Notes under the pieces: model-generated | Told to the model about the DNA's origin: nothing | Database searches by the model: none | What the model saw: the letters and a program-made list of their open reading frames with translations, nothing else | Position numbers and translations under genes: made by a program | Source: Photobacterium angustum | Lineage (GTDB): Bacteria > Pseudomonadota > Gammaproteobacteria > Enterobacterales > Vibrionaceae | Direction: 5' to 3' | Assembly (NCBI RefSeq): GCF_003026365.1 | Contig: NZ_PYOM01000009.1 | Coordinates: 1 to 64,000 of the forward strand | Length of the DNA: 64,000 nt | In this document: piece after piece, positions 44,218 through 55,391 of the stretch | Layout: every line of letters starts with the position of its first letter | Position numbering within the stretch: position 1 is the first letter of the stretch

Positions 44218-44796
44218 TTAGTAGTATGAATGCTCACCACGTGCGTGATCGGTAATATCACGAACGCCAGTTAGCTCACCTTCAAACTGTGCGAGTAGTT
44301 CTTTTTCGATGCCTTCTTTTAGTGTGACATCAACCATTGAACAACCATTACAGCCACCACCGAATTGTAAGATAGCAACGCCATCTTCAGTGATTTCTGA
44401 TAAAGAAACGTGACCACCGTGACCAGCAAGTTGTGGGTTAACTTGGGTTTGGATAACGTAATCAACACGCTCCATTAATGGTGCATCATCAGACACTTTA
44501 CGCACTTTTGCATTCGGTGCTTTAAGTGTAAGTTGTGAGCCCATTTTGTCAGTAACAAAATCAATTTCAGCATCTTCTAAAAATGGCAGGCTTAGCTCAT
44601 CAAGAAAAGCAGAAAATAGCTCCAGTTTGATTTCTGTGTCGCTTGCTTCAACCGCTTCAGGTGGGCAGTAGGATACACCACACTCAGCACTTTGAGTGCC
44701 TGGGTTAACAACAAAAACACGGATATTAGTACCCTCAGGCTGCTGGGCAAGAAGCTTGCCGAAGTGCTGCTGAGCGCTTTCAGTAATAGTGATCAT
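44218..44796 (-). CDS. nfuA: Fe-S cluster carrier NfuA
   Basis: 192 residues: N-terminal degenerate A-type domain (to about 95; [15 protein letters not shown]) and C-terminal Nfu domain with the cluster-binding CNGC (about 149-152) in [19 protein letters not shown]. It carries 4Fe-4S clusters to targets such as lipoate synthase, especially under iron or oxidative stress. ATG at 44796 chosen; E. coli NfuA is 191 residues. Next to comF/gntX and bioH as in E. coli. Confidence 0.95.
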   Translation of the reverse strand: MITITESAQQHFGKLLAQQPEGTNIRVFVVNPGTQSAECGVSYCPPEAVEASDTEIKLELFSAFLDELSLPFLEDAEIDFVTDKMGSQLTLKAPNAKVRKVSDDAPLMERVDYVIQTQVNPQLAGHGGHVSLSEITEDGVAILQFGGGCNGCSMVDVTLKEGIEKELLAQFEGELTGVRDITDHARGEHSYY

Positions 44797-44938
44797 TGAC
44801 ACGACGTAATACCTGACCTATTTAGTGAGTTTTCTCTATTCTACTCTTAGAGAGACGTTCTATCATCCCTAATCTTAGCATTTTTAATTTCATCATGTTT
44901 TACATCATAATGCGCGACTTTTTTGTTATAAGTGATGA

Positions 44939-45646
44939 CTATACGGGTTTTTCCGTATGACAAATCGTAATTATATCAACGCGCTTTACGCCTCGTCGGT
45001 GAAGTTTTTGGGTTAATAATGCCACGGTTGTTCCTGTTGTAACGACATCATCAACTAAGGCTACATGTTGCGGAAGCGCACATTCTTTAATAGTAAACGC
45101 ATTGGCTAAATTAGTTTTACGTTGTTTTTTGGTAAGAGATTTTTGTGCTTGAGTATGTCGGGTTCTCACCAATATCTTGTGATCTACTTGGGTATTAAGT
45201 TCACGAGCTAAGGCTAACGCTAAGTAATGACTTTGGTTAAATCCACGTTGCCAATAACGCCAGCGGTGCAATGGAACAGGAAGTAATAAAGGGGCGGGGA
45301 CGGTAATTTGTTTTGCTAATTGTTTGGCTAATGGTTTTGCAAGCCAAAACTTTTTCCCAAATTTAAATTGGCTAACTAGTTGCTGTAGAGGCGGTTGGTA
45401 CTCACCTAAACGATACAGCCGCTGCCAAGGTGGCGGAGTCGTCAAACAGTGCCCACAATATTGTTCAGAGTTTAAAGTCGTTGTACCACATCGTTGACAG
45501 TAAGGCGGGGATGGAAATTGAGAAAGACAATAATGACACCAATAATCATCATTGGGTTCGAGTGGTAACTGACATAAGCTACAGTGGCGAAATAATAGTT
45601 TACGGCAGGTGTGCGATAGCCAAGCCGTTGTGTTTTTTGGCATCAT
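44939..45646 (-). CDS. gntX: ComF/GntX family phosphoribosyltransferase-like protein
   Basis: 235 residues. N-terminal zinc finger with CxxC pairs (CSLCQLPLEPNDDYWCHYC, CQRCGTTTLNSEQYCGHC) and a C-terminal PRT domain with the PRPP loop ALVDDVVTTGTTV (about 205-217). In competent species ComF acts in DNA uptake; GntX in E. coli was linked to gluconate use. Divergent from bioH with a 35-base gap. Confidence 0.87.
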   Translation of the reverse strand: MMPKNTTAWLSHTCRKLLFRHCSLCQLPLEPNDDYWCHYCLSQFPSPPYCQRCGTTTLNSEQYCGHCLTTPPPWQRLYRLGEYQPPLQQLVSQFKFGKKFWLAKPLAKQLAKQITVPAPLLLPVPLHRWRYWQRGFNQSHYLALALARELNTQVDHKILVRTRHTQAQKSLTKKQRKTNLANAFTIKECALPQHVALVDDVVTTGTTVALLTQKLHRRGVKRVDIITICHTEKPV

Positions 45647-45681
45647 AAACAAAACCTCAAAAAACCGAATAAGGAAGTGTA

Positions 45682-46464
45682 ATGGCGGTAATGCTTGATT
45701 GGCACAGTAAAGGTCAAGGCTCGGATCTGGTTCTCATTCATGGCTGGGGAATGAACGGTGCGGTATGGCAAGATGTGATCCCAGCCCTCGCAGAGCATTT
45801 TACTGTGCATTGGTGTGACTTACCGGGTTACGGTTATAGCGGTGATGTTACCGCAGAGTCATTGGTCGAGATCACGCAAGCGGTATTAGCGCGAGCCCCT
45901 CAGAAAGCAGCGTGGTTAGGTTGGTCACTGGGGGGGCTAGTGGCAACGCAAGCGGCATTACTTGCACCTGAGCGTGTAACACAATTAATGACTTTAGCCA
46001 GTTCGCCAAGTTTTATGGCGCGAGAAGAATGGCGAGGGATCAAACCTGATGTACTCAGGAATTTTCAATTACAGCTAGCCTCTGATTTTAACTTAACGGT
46101 AGAGCGATTCTTAGCGTTACAAGCGATGGGCAGTCCGACAGCGCGACAGGATATTAAGAATTTAAAGCAAGCCGTACTTGAACGGCCGACGCCACAACCT
46201 TCAGCTTTGGCACTGGGGCTAACGTTACTTGAAACTGTCGATCAGCGAGCAGAACTGTCATCGCTCACTCAACCTTGGCTGAGAATGTATGGTCGCTTAG
46301 ATGGCTTGGTGCCAGTTAAAACAGAAGCCGCGATTACCGAGCTCTGCCCACAGTCATTGAGTTATGTTTTTCAGTCTGCATCTCATGCACCGTTTATTTC
46401 ACATCCTGATGAATTTATCGCTGCAGTTCGGCAGTTTATTTCTGAAGATGCTGTTGTATCTTAA
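45682..46464 (+). CDS. bioH: Pimeloyl-ACP methyl ester carboxylesterase BioH
   Basis: 260-residue alpha/beta hydrolase that removes the methyl ester from pimeloyl-ACP in biotin synthesis. Oxyanion HGWGMNG (about 19-25), nucleophile in GWSLGG (Ser about 82), Asp in RLDGLVP and His in ASHAPF (about 235). AAGGAAG before the ATG. Position beside gntX-nfuA is conserved. Confidence 0.94.
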   Translation: MAVMLDWHSKGQGSDLVLIHGWGMNGAVWQDVIPALAEHFTVHWCDLPGYGYSGDVTAESLVEITQAVLARAPQKAAWLGWSLGGLVATQAALLAPERVTQLMTLASSPSFMAREEWRGIKPDVLRNFQLQLASDFNLTVERFLALQAMGSPTARQDIKNLKQAVLERPTPQPSALALGLTLLETVDQRAELSSLTQPWLRMYGRLDGLVPVKTEAAITELCPQSLSYVFQSASHAPFISHPDEFIAAVRQFISEDAVVS

Positions 46465-46535
46465 AAATTACCGTTATGATTAAATAGTAACCACTTGGGT
46501 TTGTTTACTTTGCATATGGTGAATTTGCTTTCGGT

Positions 46536-46994
46536 ATGAATATTTCTCCTCTACAAGCTGGTGGCGTGCCATTAGCTACAACGGTCAATCCGCCAACCGA
46601 TCAAGTTGCGCGGGATAACCGAGTGCGAGAAAAAATTGTCCCGTTAACTGAAAGTAATGCGGCGGCAGATGAAAAGCCAATCACCAGTGAAGAGAAACAG
46701 CTAAAAAAGCCAAGTTGGGATCCGAGTGAACATCCTGATTACGATAAGCAAGATGATGAAACTTTAAAAGGTTATCAAGAGGATATTTCTCGTCTTGTTG
46801 ATCTTTTATCTGCCAGTAATTACCTTGAGAAAGACAGTGCGCTGGGTTACAGCATGCACATTAAATTACCGCGAGAATTACTTGAGCAATTAGATAAAAT
46901 AAATCAAAACGAGCGGACTAAAGGGGTGGTGGCATTTAAGTATGCACAAGCCAGTGTGCCAAACCCGCCAACAGAATATCTACAAGTGATTTAA
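46536..46994 (+). CDS. Conserved Vibrionaceae protein of unknown function
   Basis: 152 residues. The first 75 are Pro/Asn/Lys-rich and look disordered; the second half (DISRLVDLLSASNYLEKDSALGYSMHIKLPRELLEQLDKI) is predicted helical then ends ASVPNPPTEYLQVI. No signal peptide or membrane segment. Similar proteins seem to occur in other Vibrio genomes, sometimes labelled as a Lon-type protease without support (from memory). No function assigned. Ends at a terminator shared with tex. Confidence 0.65.
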   Translation: MNISPLQAGGVPLATTVNPPTDQVARDNRVREKIVPLTESNAAADEKPITSEEKQLKKPSWDPSEHPDYDKQDDETLKGYQEDISRLVDLLSASNYLEKDSALGYSMHIKLPRELLEQLDKINQNERTKGVVAFKYAQASVPNPPTEYLQVI

Positions 46995-47011
46995 TTTCTA
47001 CTTGATAAAAC

Positions 47012-47037
47012 AAAGCCAGACATCATGTCTGGCTTTT
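47012..47037. terminator. Bidirectional terminator before the tex stop
   Basis: AAAGCCAGACA and TGTCTGGCTTT with a short loop, followed by T's. Confidence 0.88.
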
Positions 47038-47060
47038 TCGTTCATGAATAAGACGTTAGC

Positions 47061-49385
47061 TTATTTTTTCTTAGCATTAGCAAAGGCTGCTGCAAACGCA
47101 CCGCCCATTGCGGCATTACCGTTATCACGTTGACGAGGTTGGCTTTGTGGCTGACTTCGTGCAGGACGTACTGAATTATCGCGAGGTTGACGAGTCGGTT
47201 TTTCTTGCCCTGGCTCGTCAGATAAACGCATCGACATACCAATACGCTTACGCTGTAAATCCACTTCCATCACTTTCACTTTGACGATATCACCCGCTTT
47301 TACCACTTCGCGCGGATCTGAAACGAATTTATCAGACAGGGCGGAGATATGGACTAAACCATCTTGGTGTACGCCAACATCAACAAAAGCACCGAAGTTA
47401 GTCACGTTAGTGATCACGCCTTCTAATACCATGCCAGGGAGCAGATCTTTGACTTCATTAACGCCTTCAGCAAAGGTGGCTGTTTTAAACTCTGGACGAG
47501 GATCTCGACCAGGTTTATCCAGCTCGCTAATGATGTCGGTTACCGTTGGTAAACCGAAGTCTGCATCGGTGTAGTCAGCGGCTTTTAAGCTACGTAGGAA
47601 GTCTGTGTTACCAATGATCGCATCAACCGGTTTATTATTAGCAGCCGAAATAGCTTTAACTACCGCATAAGACTCTGGGTGAACTGCAGAGCTATCAAGT
47701 GGGTTTTTGCCATTCATGATACGTAAGAATCCAGCACACTGCTCAAAGGCTTTTGGCCCTAAACGTCCGACTTTTTTCAGGGCTGTACGCGCATCAAAGC
47801 GACCATTTTCATCACGGTAATTCACGATGTTTTGTGCGATGGTAGCGTTCAAACCTGCCACGCGCGTCAGTAGTGCAGCAGATGCGGTATTGACATCTAC
47901 ACCCACGGCGTTTACACAGTCCTCAACTACGGCATCGAGGCGTTTCGCTAACATACTTTGGCTAACATCGTGTTGGTATTGACCCACACCGATAGATTTC
48001 GGATCAATTTTCACTAACTCTGCCAATGGGTCTTGCAGACGACGACCAATAGACACCGCGCCACGGATAGAAACATCTAGGTTTGGGAATTCATTTGCAG
48101 CAAGCTCTGATGCAGAGTATACCGATGCACCGGCTTCACTCACCATTACGCTCTGTACTTTTAGATTATTATCTTTAAGTAGCTTGGCAACAAACGCATC
48201 TGTTTCACGTGAAGCAGTACCATTACCAATCGCAATTAAGCTAACGTTATGCTTGTTGATCAAGGCTAAAACGACTTTGCTTGATTCTGCAATTTTGTTG
48301 TGGGGTTGGTGCGGGTAGATGGTGGCTGTATCGAGTAACTTGCCGGTTTCATCAACCACTGCAATCTTACTCCCTGTACGTAAACCAGGATCAAGTGCGA
48401 GTGTGACGCGAGGACCGGCAGGCGCTGCCATTAGCAAATCTTTAAGATTGTCGGCAAACACTTGCATCGCGCCATCTTCGGCTTTTTCACGCAGGGCACT
48501 CATCAGTTCGGTTTCCATGTGCATTAAAATCTTAATGCGCCATGCCCAACTTATTACTTGTTTACGCCATGCATCAGCAGGTGCTGTGCCCAGTTTTACG
48601 CCGTAGTGATCGGCAATAATTACTTCACAGTAAGAGCCTCGAACGCCTTCATCTTGGTTGGGATCAGCATTTAATGCTAATTGTAGGAAGCCTTCATTAC
48701 GACCACGAAATAGCGCGAGTGCGCGGTGAGATGGAATAGTTTTTAATGGCTCGTTATATTCAAAGTAATCTTTAAATTTCGCACCATCGTGCTCTTTGCC
48801 ATCGACAAGGCGAGAAGTCAGCTCTGCTTGACTGTTTAACTGGCGACGGATTTTATCAAGCAAGGTTGCATCTTCAGCAAAGCGCTCCATTAAAATTGCG
48901 CGAGCGCCATCCAGTACCGCTTTGGTATCAGCAAAGCCTTGCTCTGGATTTAAAAATTGTTCAGCTGTTTGCTCTGGCGTGTTGTCTGGTTGGCTCCAAA
49001 GCAGATCGGCTAAAGGCTCAATACCGGCTTCAATGGCAATTTGACCTTTAGTGCGGCGCTTAGGCTTGTAAGGCAAGTAAAGATCTTCAAGACGAGTCTT
49101 ACTGTCTGCTGTCTTGATTTCAGCCTCTAGCGCAGGGGTCAATTTACCTTGCTCGGTAATCGATTTTAAAATGACCTGACGACGATCATCGAGCTCACGT
49201 AAGTAGCCTAAACGTGATTCTAAATTACGAAGTTGGGTATCATCCAAGCCGCCAGTGACTTCTTTACGGTAACGGGCAATAAAAGGCACGGTGTTACCAT
49301 CATCGAGCAGTGTGACTGCTGCATTGATTTGTTCATTTCGAACATTCAGTTCGCTGGCAATCAGCTGATTAATAGAGTTGCTCAT
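47061..49385 (-). CDS. tex: Transcription accessory protein Tex
   Basis: 774-residue nucleic-acid-binding protein. Order: N-terminal HTH/helical region with [21 protein letters not shown], a YqgF-like RNase H domain ([20 protein letters not shown]), two helix-hairpin-helix units ([38 protein letters not shown]) and a C-terminal S1 domain ([31 protein letters not shown]), followed by a Lys/Arg/Gln tail. Associates with transcription complexes and toxin gene expression in pathogens. Confidence 0.94.
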   Translation of the reverse strand: MSNSINQLIASELNVRNEQINAAVTLLDDGNTVPFIARYRKEVTGGLDDTQLRNLESRLGYLRELDDRRQVILKSITEQGKLTPALEAEIKTADSKTRLEDLYLPYKPKRRTKGQIAIEAGIEPLADLLWSQPDNTPEQTAEQFLNPEQGFADTKAVLDGARAILMERFAEDATLLDKIRRQLNSQAELTSRLVDGKEHDGAKFKDYFEYNEPLKTIPSHRALALFRGRNEGFLQLALNADPNQDEGVRGSYCEVIIADHYGVKLGTAPADAWRKQVISWAWRIKILMHMETELMSALREKAEDGAMQVFADNLKDLLMAAPAGPRVTLALDPGLRTGSKIAVVDETGKLLDTATIYPHQPHNKIAESSKVVLALINKHNVSLIAIGNGTASRETDAFVAKLLKDNNLKVQSVMVSEAGASVYSASELAANEFPNLDVSIRGAVSIGRRLQDPLAELVKIDPKSIGVGQYQHDVSQSMLAKRLDAVVEDCVNAVGVDVNTASAALLTRVAGLNATIAQNIVNYRDENGRFDARTALKKVGRLGPKAFEQCAGFLRIMNGKNPLDSSAVHPESYAVVKAISAANNKPVDAIIGNTDFLRSLKAADYTDADFGLPTVTDIISELDKPGRDPRPEFKTATFAEGVNEVKDLLPGMVLEGVITNVTNFGAFVDVGVHQDGLVHISALSDKFVSDPREVVKAGDIVKVKVMEVDLQRKRIGMSMRLSDEPGQEKPTRQPRDNSVRPARSQPQSQPRQRDNGNAAMGGAFAAAFANAKKK

Positions 49386-49494
49386 CCGTAGGTATCTCTT
49401 GTTTATCGTTAAGCTTACATTCTACGTCTCCCGATGAGGGTAGCAAGTTTACCGATGTTAAGAGTGTGTCAGTGAGCAGAAAAAAGATCGGAAA

Positions 49495-49523
49495 AGAAGC
49501 CGCGCACATAACGAACGGCTTCT
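49495..49523 (-). terminator. greB terminator
   Basis: AGAAGCCG at 49495-49502 pairs with 49516-49523; on the minus strand T's follow. Confidence 0.7.
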
Positions 49524-49548
49524 ATCGTATGCAGTAATGATGATTTAA

Positions 49549-50031
49549 TTACTCAATGTTGGTGTCGTAGCTGATTTCATTGATAAACCACTCTTTTTTA
49601 CCAAGCGGAGTGGTAACGACAATATCGTCATCGACTTCTTTACTAAGTAATGCCCGCGCCATAGGGGAATCAATCGAGATATAGTCGTTTCTGCCGTAAA
49701 TTTCATCAGGGCCAACGATACGAAAGGTCTTTGTTTCTCCCGCTTCATTTTCAATTTCCACCCAAGCACCAAAGAAGACTTTACCATCTTGTTGCGGGGA
49801 GTAATCAATCACCTTTAATACATCTAAGCGCTTACGTAGAAAGCGGACGCGACGGTCAATTTCACGCAAGCGTTTTTTATTGTATTGGTAGTCGGCATTT
49901 TCCGATCTATCACCCAGACTGGCAGCCCAAGTGACTTTTTTGGTCACTTCAGGACGATCTTCACGCCATAGGAAATCAAGTTCTTTTTTTAATTTATTGT
50001 AACCTTCACGCGTCACTAGGTTGGTTCTCAT
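49549..50031 (-). CDS. greB: Transcription elongation factor GreB
   Basis: 160-residue Gre factor that enters the RNA polymerase secondary channel and stimulates cleavage of backtracked RNA. N-terminal coiled coil (about 1-75) with the two acidic tip residues in GDRSENADYQYNKK, and a C-terminal FKBP-like domain. The long tip sequence LREIDRRVRFLRKRL marks GreB rather than GreA. AAGGAT precedes the ATG. Confidence 0.94.
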   Translation of the reverse strand: MRTNLVTREGYNKLKKELDFLWREDRPEVTKKVTWAASLGDRSENADYQYNKKRLREIDRRVRFLRKRLDVLKVIDYSPQQDGKVFFGAWVEIENEAGETKTFRIVGPDEIYGRNDYISIDSPMARALLSKEVDDDIVVTTPLGKKEWFINEISYDTNIE

Positions 50032-50394
50032 ATCTATCCTTATAACATGACGTGAACGAGGAATGGGCGATGATCTAACGCTTAGACGGATGGGTCAATA
50101 AGCGCAATAATAAATTGTCGCGGTAAGTTTCAAATTATGTAGAAATAAAGATGAGATATGACAGGGAACAGGTGTCTTTTCACCAAGATCAAATAGACTG
50201 CAACCCTAGTTTTCACTTCATTTTAGCTATTTTATAATTACTTAATTGACTCAGGCGCTTATCTGGCGCATAAAACGAATATACATACTCTGTTACATAT
50301 TTGCCTGAAAAAAACGCAGGAAATTCTGAGTCTGTTTAGTGAGCTGACGTACACTACGGCAAAAGCTCAAGACCTCGACCGCTGAAGGTGGATT
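50032..50394. other. greB-ompR divergent promoter region
   Basis: 363 bases. A short dyad GGTG/CACC lies near 50170. No reading frame, terminator or clear operator otherwise. Confidence 0.45.
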
Positions 50395-51114
50395 ATGCAA
50401 GAAAATTACAAAATTCTGGTTGTTGATGATGACATGCGCTTACGTGCGCTATTAGAACGTTATTTATCTGAGCAAGGATTTCAGGTTCGAAGTGTGGCAA
50501 ATGGCGAACAAATGGATCGTCTATTAGCCCGCGAAACGTTTCATCTAATGGTGTTAGATTTAATGCTACCGGGTGAAGATGGCTTATCAATTTGTCGTCG
50601 CTTACGTAATGCCAATAACATGTTACCTATTTTGATGCTAACAGCAAAAGGTGATGAGGTTGATCGCATTGTGGGTCTTGAAGTGGGCGCTGATGATTAC
50701 CTGCCTAAACCGTTTAACCCACGAGAGCTGTTAGCGCGTATTCGTGCGGTACTACGTCGTCAAACAATTGAAGCACCGGGCGCACCGAGTGTTGATAGCA
50801 AGATGATTGAGTTCGGTGAATTCCGTTTAAACTTAGGCACGCGTGAAATGTTCCGTGGCGATGTTCCTATGCCATTAACGTCTGGTGAGTTTGCGGTATT
50901 AAAAGCATTGGTTACTAATGCTCGTGAGCCGATGTCACGTGATAAGTTGATGAATATGGCGCGTGGTCGTGAATATTCAGCAATGGAACGTTCTATCGAC
51001 GTACAAATCTCACGTTTACGTCGTATGGTTGAAGAAGATCCAAGCCGTCCACGTTATATCCAAACAGTGTGGGGTTTAGGTTATGTCTTCGTTCCTGATG
51101 GCCGCGAGGCGTAA
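50395..51114 (+). CDS. ompR: Osmolarity response regulator OmpR
   Basis: 239-residue OmpR/PhoB-type regulator. Receiver domain (about 5-120) with acidic pocket DDD near 11-13, phosphoacceptor Asp55 in VLDLMLPGEDG and Lys in YLPKPF; winged-helix domain with recognition helix in SIDVQISRLRRMVEEDPSRPRYIQTVWGLGYVF. Controls porin genes in response to EnvZ. envZ follows after three bases. Confidence 0.97.
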   Translation: MQENYKILVVDDDMRLRALLERYLSEQGFQVRSVANGEQMDRLLARETFHLMVLDLMLPGEDGLSICRRLRNANNMLPILMLTAKGDEVDRIVGLEVGADDYLPKPFNPRELLARIRAVLRRQTIEAPGAPSVDSKMIEFGEFRLNLGTREMFRGDVPMPLTSGEFAVLKALVTNAREPMSRDKLMNMARGREYSAMERSIDVQISRLRRMVEEDPSRPRYIQTVWGLGYVFVPDGREA

Positions 51115-51117
51115 GCC

Positions 51118-52449
51118 ATGCGTTTATCGCCAAAAAGCACATTTGGTCGAACGTTAATCCTATTAGCTGGCTTGCTTATCGCAAGCCAGATTTTTTCGTA
51201 TCTGACCATAGTTAATTACGCCTTATTACCCAGCATTCAGCAATTCAACCGCATCTTATCTTATGAAGTAAAATTGATGCTTAACGATGAATTGGCGATG
51301 CCGGATGATCAATGTGTACATCTTGACCGTCCTCTTCGTCGCAAACTATTAGAAGAGTTAGGTCTAACCTTAGTCGCACCTGATAGTGACGCAGCAAAAC
51401 CTTTCCATGATGCTATGCATATTGGTTATCTCAGTGAGCAGATGACCAAAGATCTTGGTTCGCCAACCGATGTTCGTTTATTGCTCGGTGCTGACAGTTA
51501 TGTACTGTGGCTAAAAACAGATGCGATGCCGAATTTCTTAATGCGAGTCCCGTTATCGGAACTGCAAGAAGAAGACTTTGCGCCGCTATTTCGTTATAGC
51601 CTGATCATTGCCTTTCTTGTGATTGCTGGCGGCTGGTTATTCATTCGGATCCAAAACCGTCCATTAATGGAGTTGGAACAGGCCGCACTTATGGTGGGCC
51701 GTGGTGAAACGCCACCACAACTGCCTGAGCAAGGCGCTTCTGAAATTCGTTCGGTAACCAAAGCCTTTAATCAGATGTCACAGGGTATTAAACAGCTAGA
51801 AGAAGATCGCGCGCTGTTAATGGCAGGTGTCAGCCATGACTTACGTACGCCATTAACCCGTATTCGTCTGGCTACAGAAATGATGTCACCTGAAGATAGT
51901 TATTTAGCGGAATCGATGATCACTGATACGGAAGAGTGTAACGCGATCATTAGTCAGTTTATGGATTATCTAAAATCGACTAAAAAGCAGGAAGAAGAAG
52001 ATCTTGATCTGAATACCTTGCTGATTGATGTTGCGCATACTGAAGGCAGTTACGGTAAAACTATTGATCAGCAACTCGGTGAGATCCCTGGAACGGTTTC
52101 CGCTAATGCGGTTGCGCTTAAACGTGCTGTCGCAAACCTTGTGGTGAACGCACAACGCTACGGTAAAGGCTGGGTGAAGATATCGAGTGGGGCTTCTGCT
52201 GATCGTAAATCTGTATGGTTTTGTGTTGAAGATGATGGTCCGGGTATTGCGCCTGATCAGGTCAATAAGATGTTCCAACCCCTTACGCGTGGTGATTCAG
52301 CTCGCGGTAGTGAAGCGGAAGGGACAGGATTAGGACTTGCGATTGTGAAGCGTATTGTTGATCAGCATGATGGTGTTATTTTAGTACGTAACCGCAGCGA
52401 AGGTGGTTTACGTGTTGAAGTAACGTTACCACTACATAAAATGAAGTAA
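51118..52449 (+). CDS. envZ: Osmosensor histidine kinase EnvZ
   Basis: 443-residue inner-membrane kinase: two helices (about 12-35 and 160-180) bounding a periplasmic sensor, HAMP linker, H-box [19 protein letters not shown] (phospho-His near 240), N-box [11 protein letters not shown]-boxes [11 protein letters not shown] and [12 protein letters not shown]. Phosphorylates and dephosphorylates OmpR according to osmolarity. Ends at a terminator shared with recG. Confidence 0.96.
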   Translation: MRLSPKSTFGRTLILLAGLLIASQIFSYLTIVNYALLPSIQQFNRILSYEVKLMLNDELAMPDDQCVHLDRPLRRKLLEELGLTLVAPDSDAAKPFHDAMHIGYLSEQMTKDLGSPTDVRLLLGADSYVLWLKTDAMPNFLMRVPLSELQEEDFAPLFRYSLIIAFLVIAGGWLFIRIQNRPLMELEQAALMVGRGETPPQLPEQGASEIRSVTKAFNQMSQGIKQLEEDRALLMAGVSHDLRTPLTRIRLATEMMSPEDSYLAESMITDTEECNAIISQFMDYLKSTKKQEEEDLDLNTLLIDVAHTEGSYGKTIDQQLGEIPGTVSANAVALKRAVANLVVNAQRYGKGWVKISSGASADRKSVWFCVEDDGPGIAPDQVNKMFQPLTRGDSARGSEAEGTGLGLAIVKRIVDQHDGVILVRNRSEGGLRVEVTLPLHKMK

Positions 52450-52462
52450 GTCAGCAAATAAA

Positions 52463-52496
52463 AAAGCCCATATTACCGCTCGGTAATGTGGGCTTT
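52463..52496. terminator. Bidirectional terminator envZ / recG
   Basis: A 16-base stem, 52463-52478 with 52481-52496, containing one G-U pair, flanked by A and T tracts. Confidence 0.9.
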
Positions 52497-52520
52497 GTTG
52501 TATTTGTACTTTACCAATAA

Positions 52521-54602
52521 CTAAGCGTTTGAGTAGTTTTCTCGTTGTCCTAGCCAACGATCAATGATTGCTTTGGCGTTATCGGGGTAACTGTCATGAA
52601 TATAGCGAGCCAGCTTCTGCACTTGTGGGATAAGGTATTGGTCACGGATCAGATCGGCGACTTTAAATTCAGCAATACCGGTTTGTTTAGTACCCAGTAA
52701 TTCACCCGGACCACGAATTTCTAAATCTCGCTGGGCGATCACGAAACCATCACTGCTTTCACGTAATACCCCTAAACGCTTTTGCGCGGTTTTAGATAGG
52801 GGGGCGTGATAAAGCAATACACAGTGACTCGCAACCTTTCCTCGACCGACACGGCCACGTAGCTGGTGGAGCTGCGCTAAGCCTAATCGTTCAGGGTTTT
52901 CAATCACCATTAAACTGGCATTAGGCACATCCACCCCGACTTCAATCACGGTTGTGGCTACTAACAAATCCAGCTCGCCAGCTTTGAAGCTTGCCATCAC
53001 CGCTTGTTTTTCTGCGGCTTTCATTCGCCCGTGTACTAAGCCAATTTTTAAATCAGGCAGTAAGCCAGTCAGTTCATCGGCAGTATCTGAGGCGGCTTGG
53101 GCTTCTAACACTTCAGATTCATCAATCAAGGTACATACCCAATAGGCTTGGCGTCCTTCATTAACGCAAGCCGATCGAATACGCTCGATAATTTCAGGGC
53201 GGCGGGCATCGGGTAAGGCAACGGTTTGGATCGGTGTTCGGCCGGGTGGCAGTTCATCAATGACCGAGGTATCCATATCGGCGTAAGCTGTCATAGCAAG
53301 AGTGCGTGGAATGGGGGTTGCTGTCATGACTAACTGGTGTGGGTAGCGACCTTCATTGGCGCCTTTCTCTCGTAGCTCTAAACGCTGATGGACACCAAAT
53401 CGGTGTTGTTCATCGATAATGACGAGCGCTAAATTTTCAAATTTAACGTGGTCTTGGAATAAAGCATGAGTGCCGACCACCATCTTTACTTCACCGCTAG
53501 CAATACGGGCAAGTTCAGTTTCGCGCGCTTTGCCTTTCAGCTTACCTGCCATCCAGCCAACCTGAATCCCCATTGGATTAAGCCAGTTGGCAAAGTTGAT
53601 GGCATGCTGTTCTGCCAGTAACTCTGTTGGTGCCATTAAGGCGACTTGAAAGCCATGTTCAATGGCACGTAGGGCGGCAAGAGCGGCAACTAAGGTTTTA
53701 CCTGAGCCAACATCACCTTGAACTAAACGCATCATAGGCTGCGGCTTGATAAGATCGGCTTCAATGTCAGCGACAACACGTTGTTGAGCACTCGTTGGAG
53801 AGAACGGAAGACTATCGAGCAGTTGCTGCTTTAATGAATCTTTCGCGGCAAGTGGCCAAGCACTATGTTGTTGTCCCTTACTACGTAGTGCCAGCATCGA
53901 TAAATTTTGCGCCAACAACTCTTCTAAAATTAATCGGTGTTGAGCAGGATGCTTACCTGCTTCTAATTGATCTAATGAGATATCAGGTGTTGGACGATGC
54001 ATCGCACGTAATGCCTGCGCAAGCGTCATTTGACGGTCGTATAAACCTTCTGGCAGTAGTTCTGTCACCGCTGCCTTATCTAGCAAGTTGAGCGCTTGGT
54101 CGGTTAGGTTACGCAGGGTTAGTTGACGTAAGCCATCAGTGGTTGGATAGACTGGTGTTAAGGTTTCTTCAACACTAAGCTCGGTCGGCTCTGAGAAAAT
54201 ACGGTAATCCGGATGAATGATCTCAAGCCCGAATTTACTGCCTTTGATTTCGCCGTAAGCCTTAACTTGTTTTCCTTCAGCAAAGCTATTTTTCATTGCC
54301 GCATTGAAATTAAAAAAGCGTAGCGTGACAGAGCCAGTGCCGTCTCCAATTTTTACTGCCAGCATTTTACGTTTACCAAAAGTAATGCTGGTATGGTGGA
54401 CTTCACCTTGAACTGTTAAGTGTTGCCCCGGCATGGCTCGATTGATAGGCCAAATACGAGTGCGATCCTCATAGCGCAATGGTAAGTGAAACAGTAAGTC
54501 TTGGACATTATGGAGCCCAATCTTTTCTAGTTTCTCTGCCATTTTTGCTCCAACGCCAGACAGTTCAGCTAGCGAAATGGTATTGAGGAGTTGTCCGCTC
54601 AT
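52521..54602 (-). CDS. recG: ATP-dependent DNA helicase RecG
   Basis: 693-residue monomeric helicase that reverses stalled forks and remodels R-loops and D-loops. N-terminal wedge/OB domain (about 60-160), Walker A GDVGSGKT (motif I), DEQH box motif II, SAT-like TATPIPRTLAM motif III and motif VI LHQLRGRVGRGK. Last gene of the spoT operon; its ATG overlaps the trmH stop (TAATG). Confidence 0.96.
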   Translation of the reverse strand: MSGQLLNTISLAELSGVGAKMAEKLEKIGLHNVQDLLFHLPLRYEDRTRIWPINRAMPGQHLTVQGEVHHTSITFGKRKMLAVKIGDGTGSVTLRFFNFNAAMKNSFAEGKQVKAYGEIKGSKFGLEIIHPDYRIFSEPTELSVEETLTPVYPTTDGLRQLTLRNLTDQALNLLDKAAVTELLPEGLYDRQMTLAQALRAMHRPTPDISLDQLEAGKHPAQHRLILEELLAQNLSMLALRSKGQQHSAWPLAAKDSLKQQLLDSLPFSPTSAQQRVVADIEADLIKPQPMMRLVQGDVGSGKTLVAALAALRAIEHGFQVALMAPTELLAEQHAINFANWLNPMGIQVGWMAGKLKGKARETELARIASGEVKMVVGTHALFQDHVKFENLALVIIDEQHRFGVHQRLELREKGANEGRYPHQLVMTATPIPRTLAMTAYADMDTSVIDELPPGRTPIQTVALPDARRPEIIERIRSACVNEGRQAYWVCTLIDESEVLEAQAASDTADELTGLLPDLKIGLVHGRMKAAEKQAVMASFKAGELDLLVATTVIEVGVDVPNASLMVIENPERLGLAQLHQLRGRVGRGKVASHCVLLYHAPLSKTAQKRLGVLRESSDGFVIAQRDLEIRGPGELLGTKQTGIAEFKVADLIRDQYLIPQVQKLARYIHDSYPDNAKAIIDRWLGQRENYSNA

Positions 54603-55327
54603 TACTCGTTATTCTCCATTACGGGTTGGCGTTTTTTTACTTTCTTCGCTTGCATAGCTGCCCACCATGCTTCATCAGCGACAATCTGACCTTCATCATC
54701 TAATTGTGGGTAAGGTAAGCCTTTTTGTTGTGCGACTTTGGCAAGTACAGGATGCCCGCGTTCAAATAGGATTCGGTTAACGACTTCATCTGGCAGTAAG
54801 GTTTTTTCACGCTCATACATACCCGCATTTTGACGTTGGCGTTGTGCTTCGTACAAAATCAACGCGCTTGCGACTGACACATTTAATGACTGCACCATGC
54901 CGACCATTGGAATGATGATATCTTGATCCGCCATCGCTAGCGCTTCAGCTGTGATCCCGTTTTTCTCTCCGCCTAAAATAATCGCTGTTGGCTTGGTGTA
55001 ATCAACATCACGAAAATCAATCGCAGTATCAGATAGGTTTGTAGCTAGTACCTGCATGCCTTGATTTTTTAATGCTTGCACGGCTTCAACCATAGAATCA
55101 TGGGTATCTAATTCAACCCAGTTACGCGCACCAGCTGAAGTATGGCTTAAGACTTTCATCCCTTCTTTGGGCCAAACGGCATGGACTTTATGTACACCGA
55201 CAGCATCAGCAGTGCGGATTATCGCTGAGACATTATTTGGTTTGTGGACTTCTTCCATACATACCGTCAGATCGGGCTGACGCGTTGCCAATACTTGGTG
55301 GATACGTTGAAAACGATCTGGGGTCAT
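54602..55327 (-). CDS. trmH: tRNA (Gm18) 2'-O-methyltransferase TrmH
   Basis: 241-residue SPOUT-class methyltransferase. Motif 1 (NVSAIIRTADAVG with the catalytic Arg), motif 2 (TAIILGGEKNGI) and motif 3 (VGMVQSLNVSVASALILYEA) form the trefoil-knot SAM site. Methylates G18 of tRNA. Between spoT and recG, as in E. coli; overlaps recG by one base. Confidence 0.95.
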   Translation of the reverse strand: MTPDRFQRIHQVLATRQPDLTVCMEEVHKPNNVSAIIRTADAVGVHKVHAVWPKEGMKVLSHTSAGARNWVELDTHDSMVEAVQALKNQGMQVLATNLSDTAIDFRDVDYTKPTAIILGGEKNGITAEALAMADQDIIIPMVGMVQSLNVSVASALILYEAQRQRQNAGMYEREKTLLPDEVVNRILFERGHPVLAKVAQQKGLPYPQLDDEGQIVADEAWWAAMQAKKVKKRQPVMENNE

Positions 55328-55391
55328 GGATGTTACCTAATGAAAAAAATGAGATAGGTTAATGATAATAAGGCTTTATTGCCAAATACAC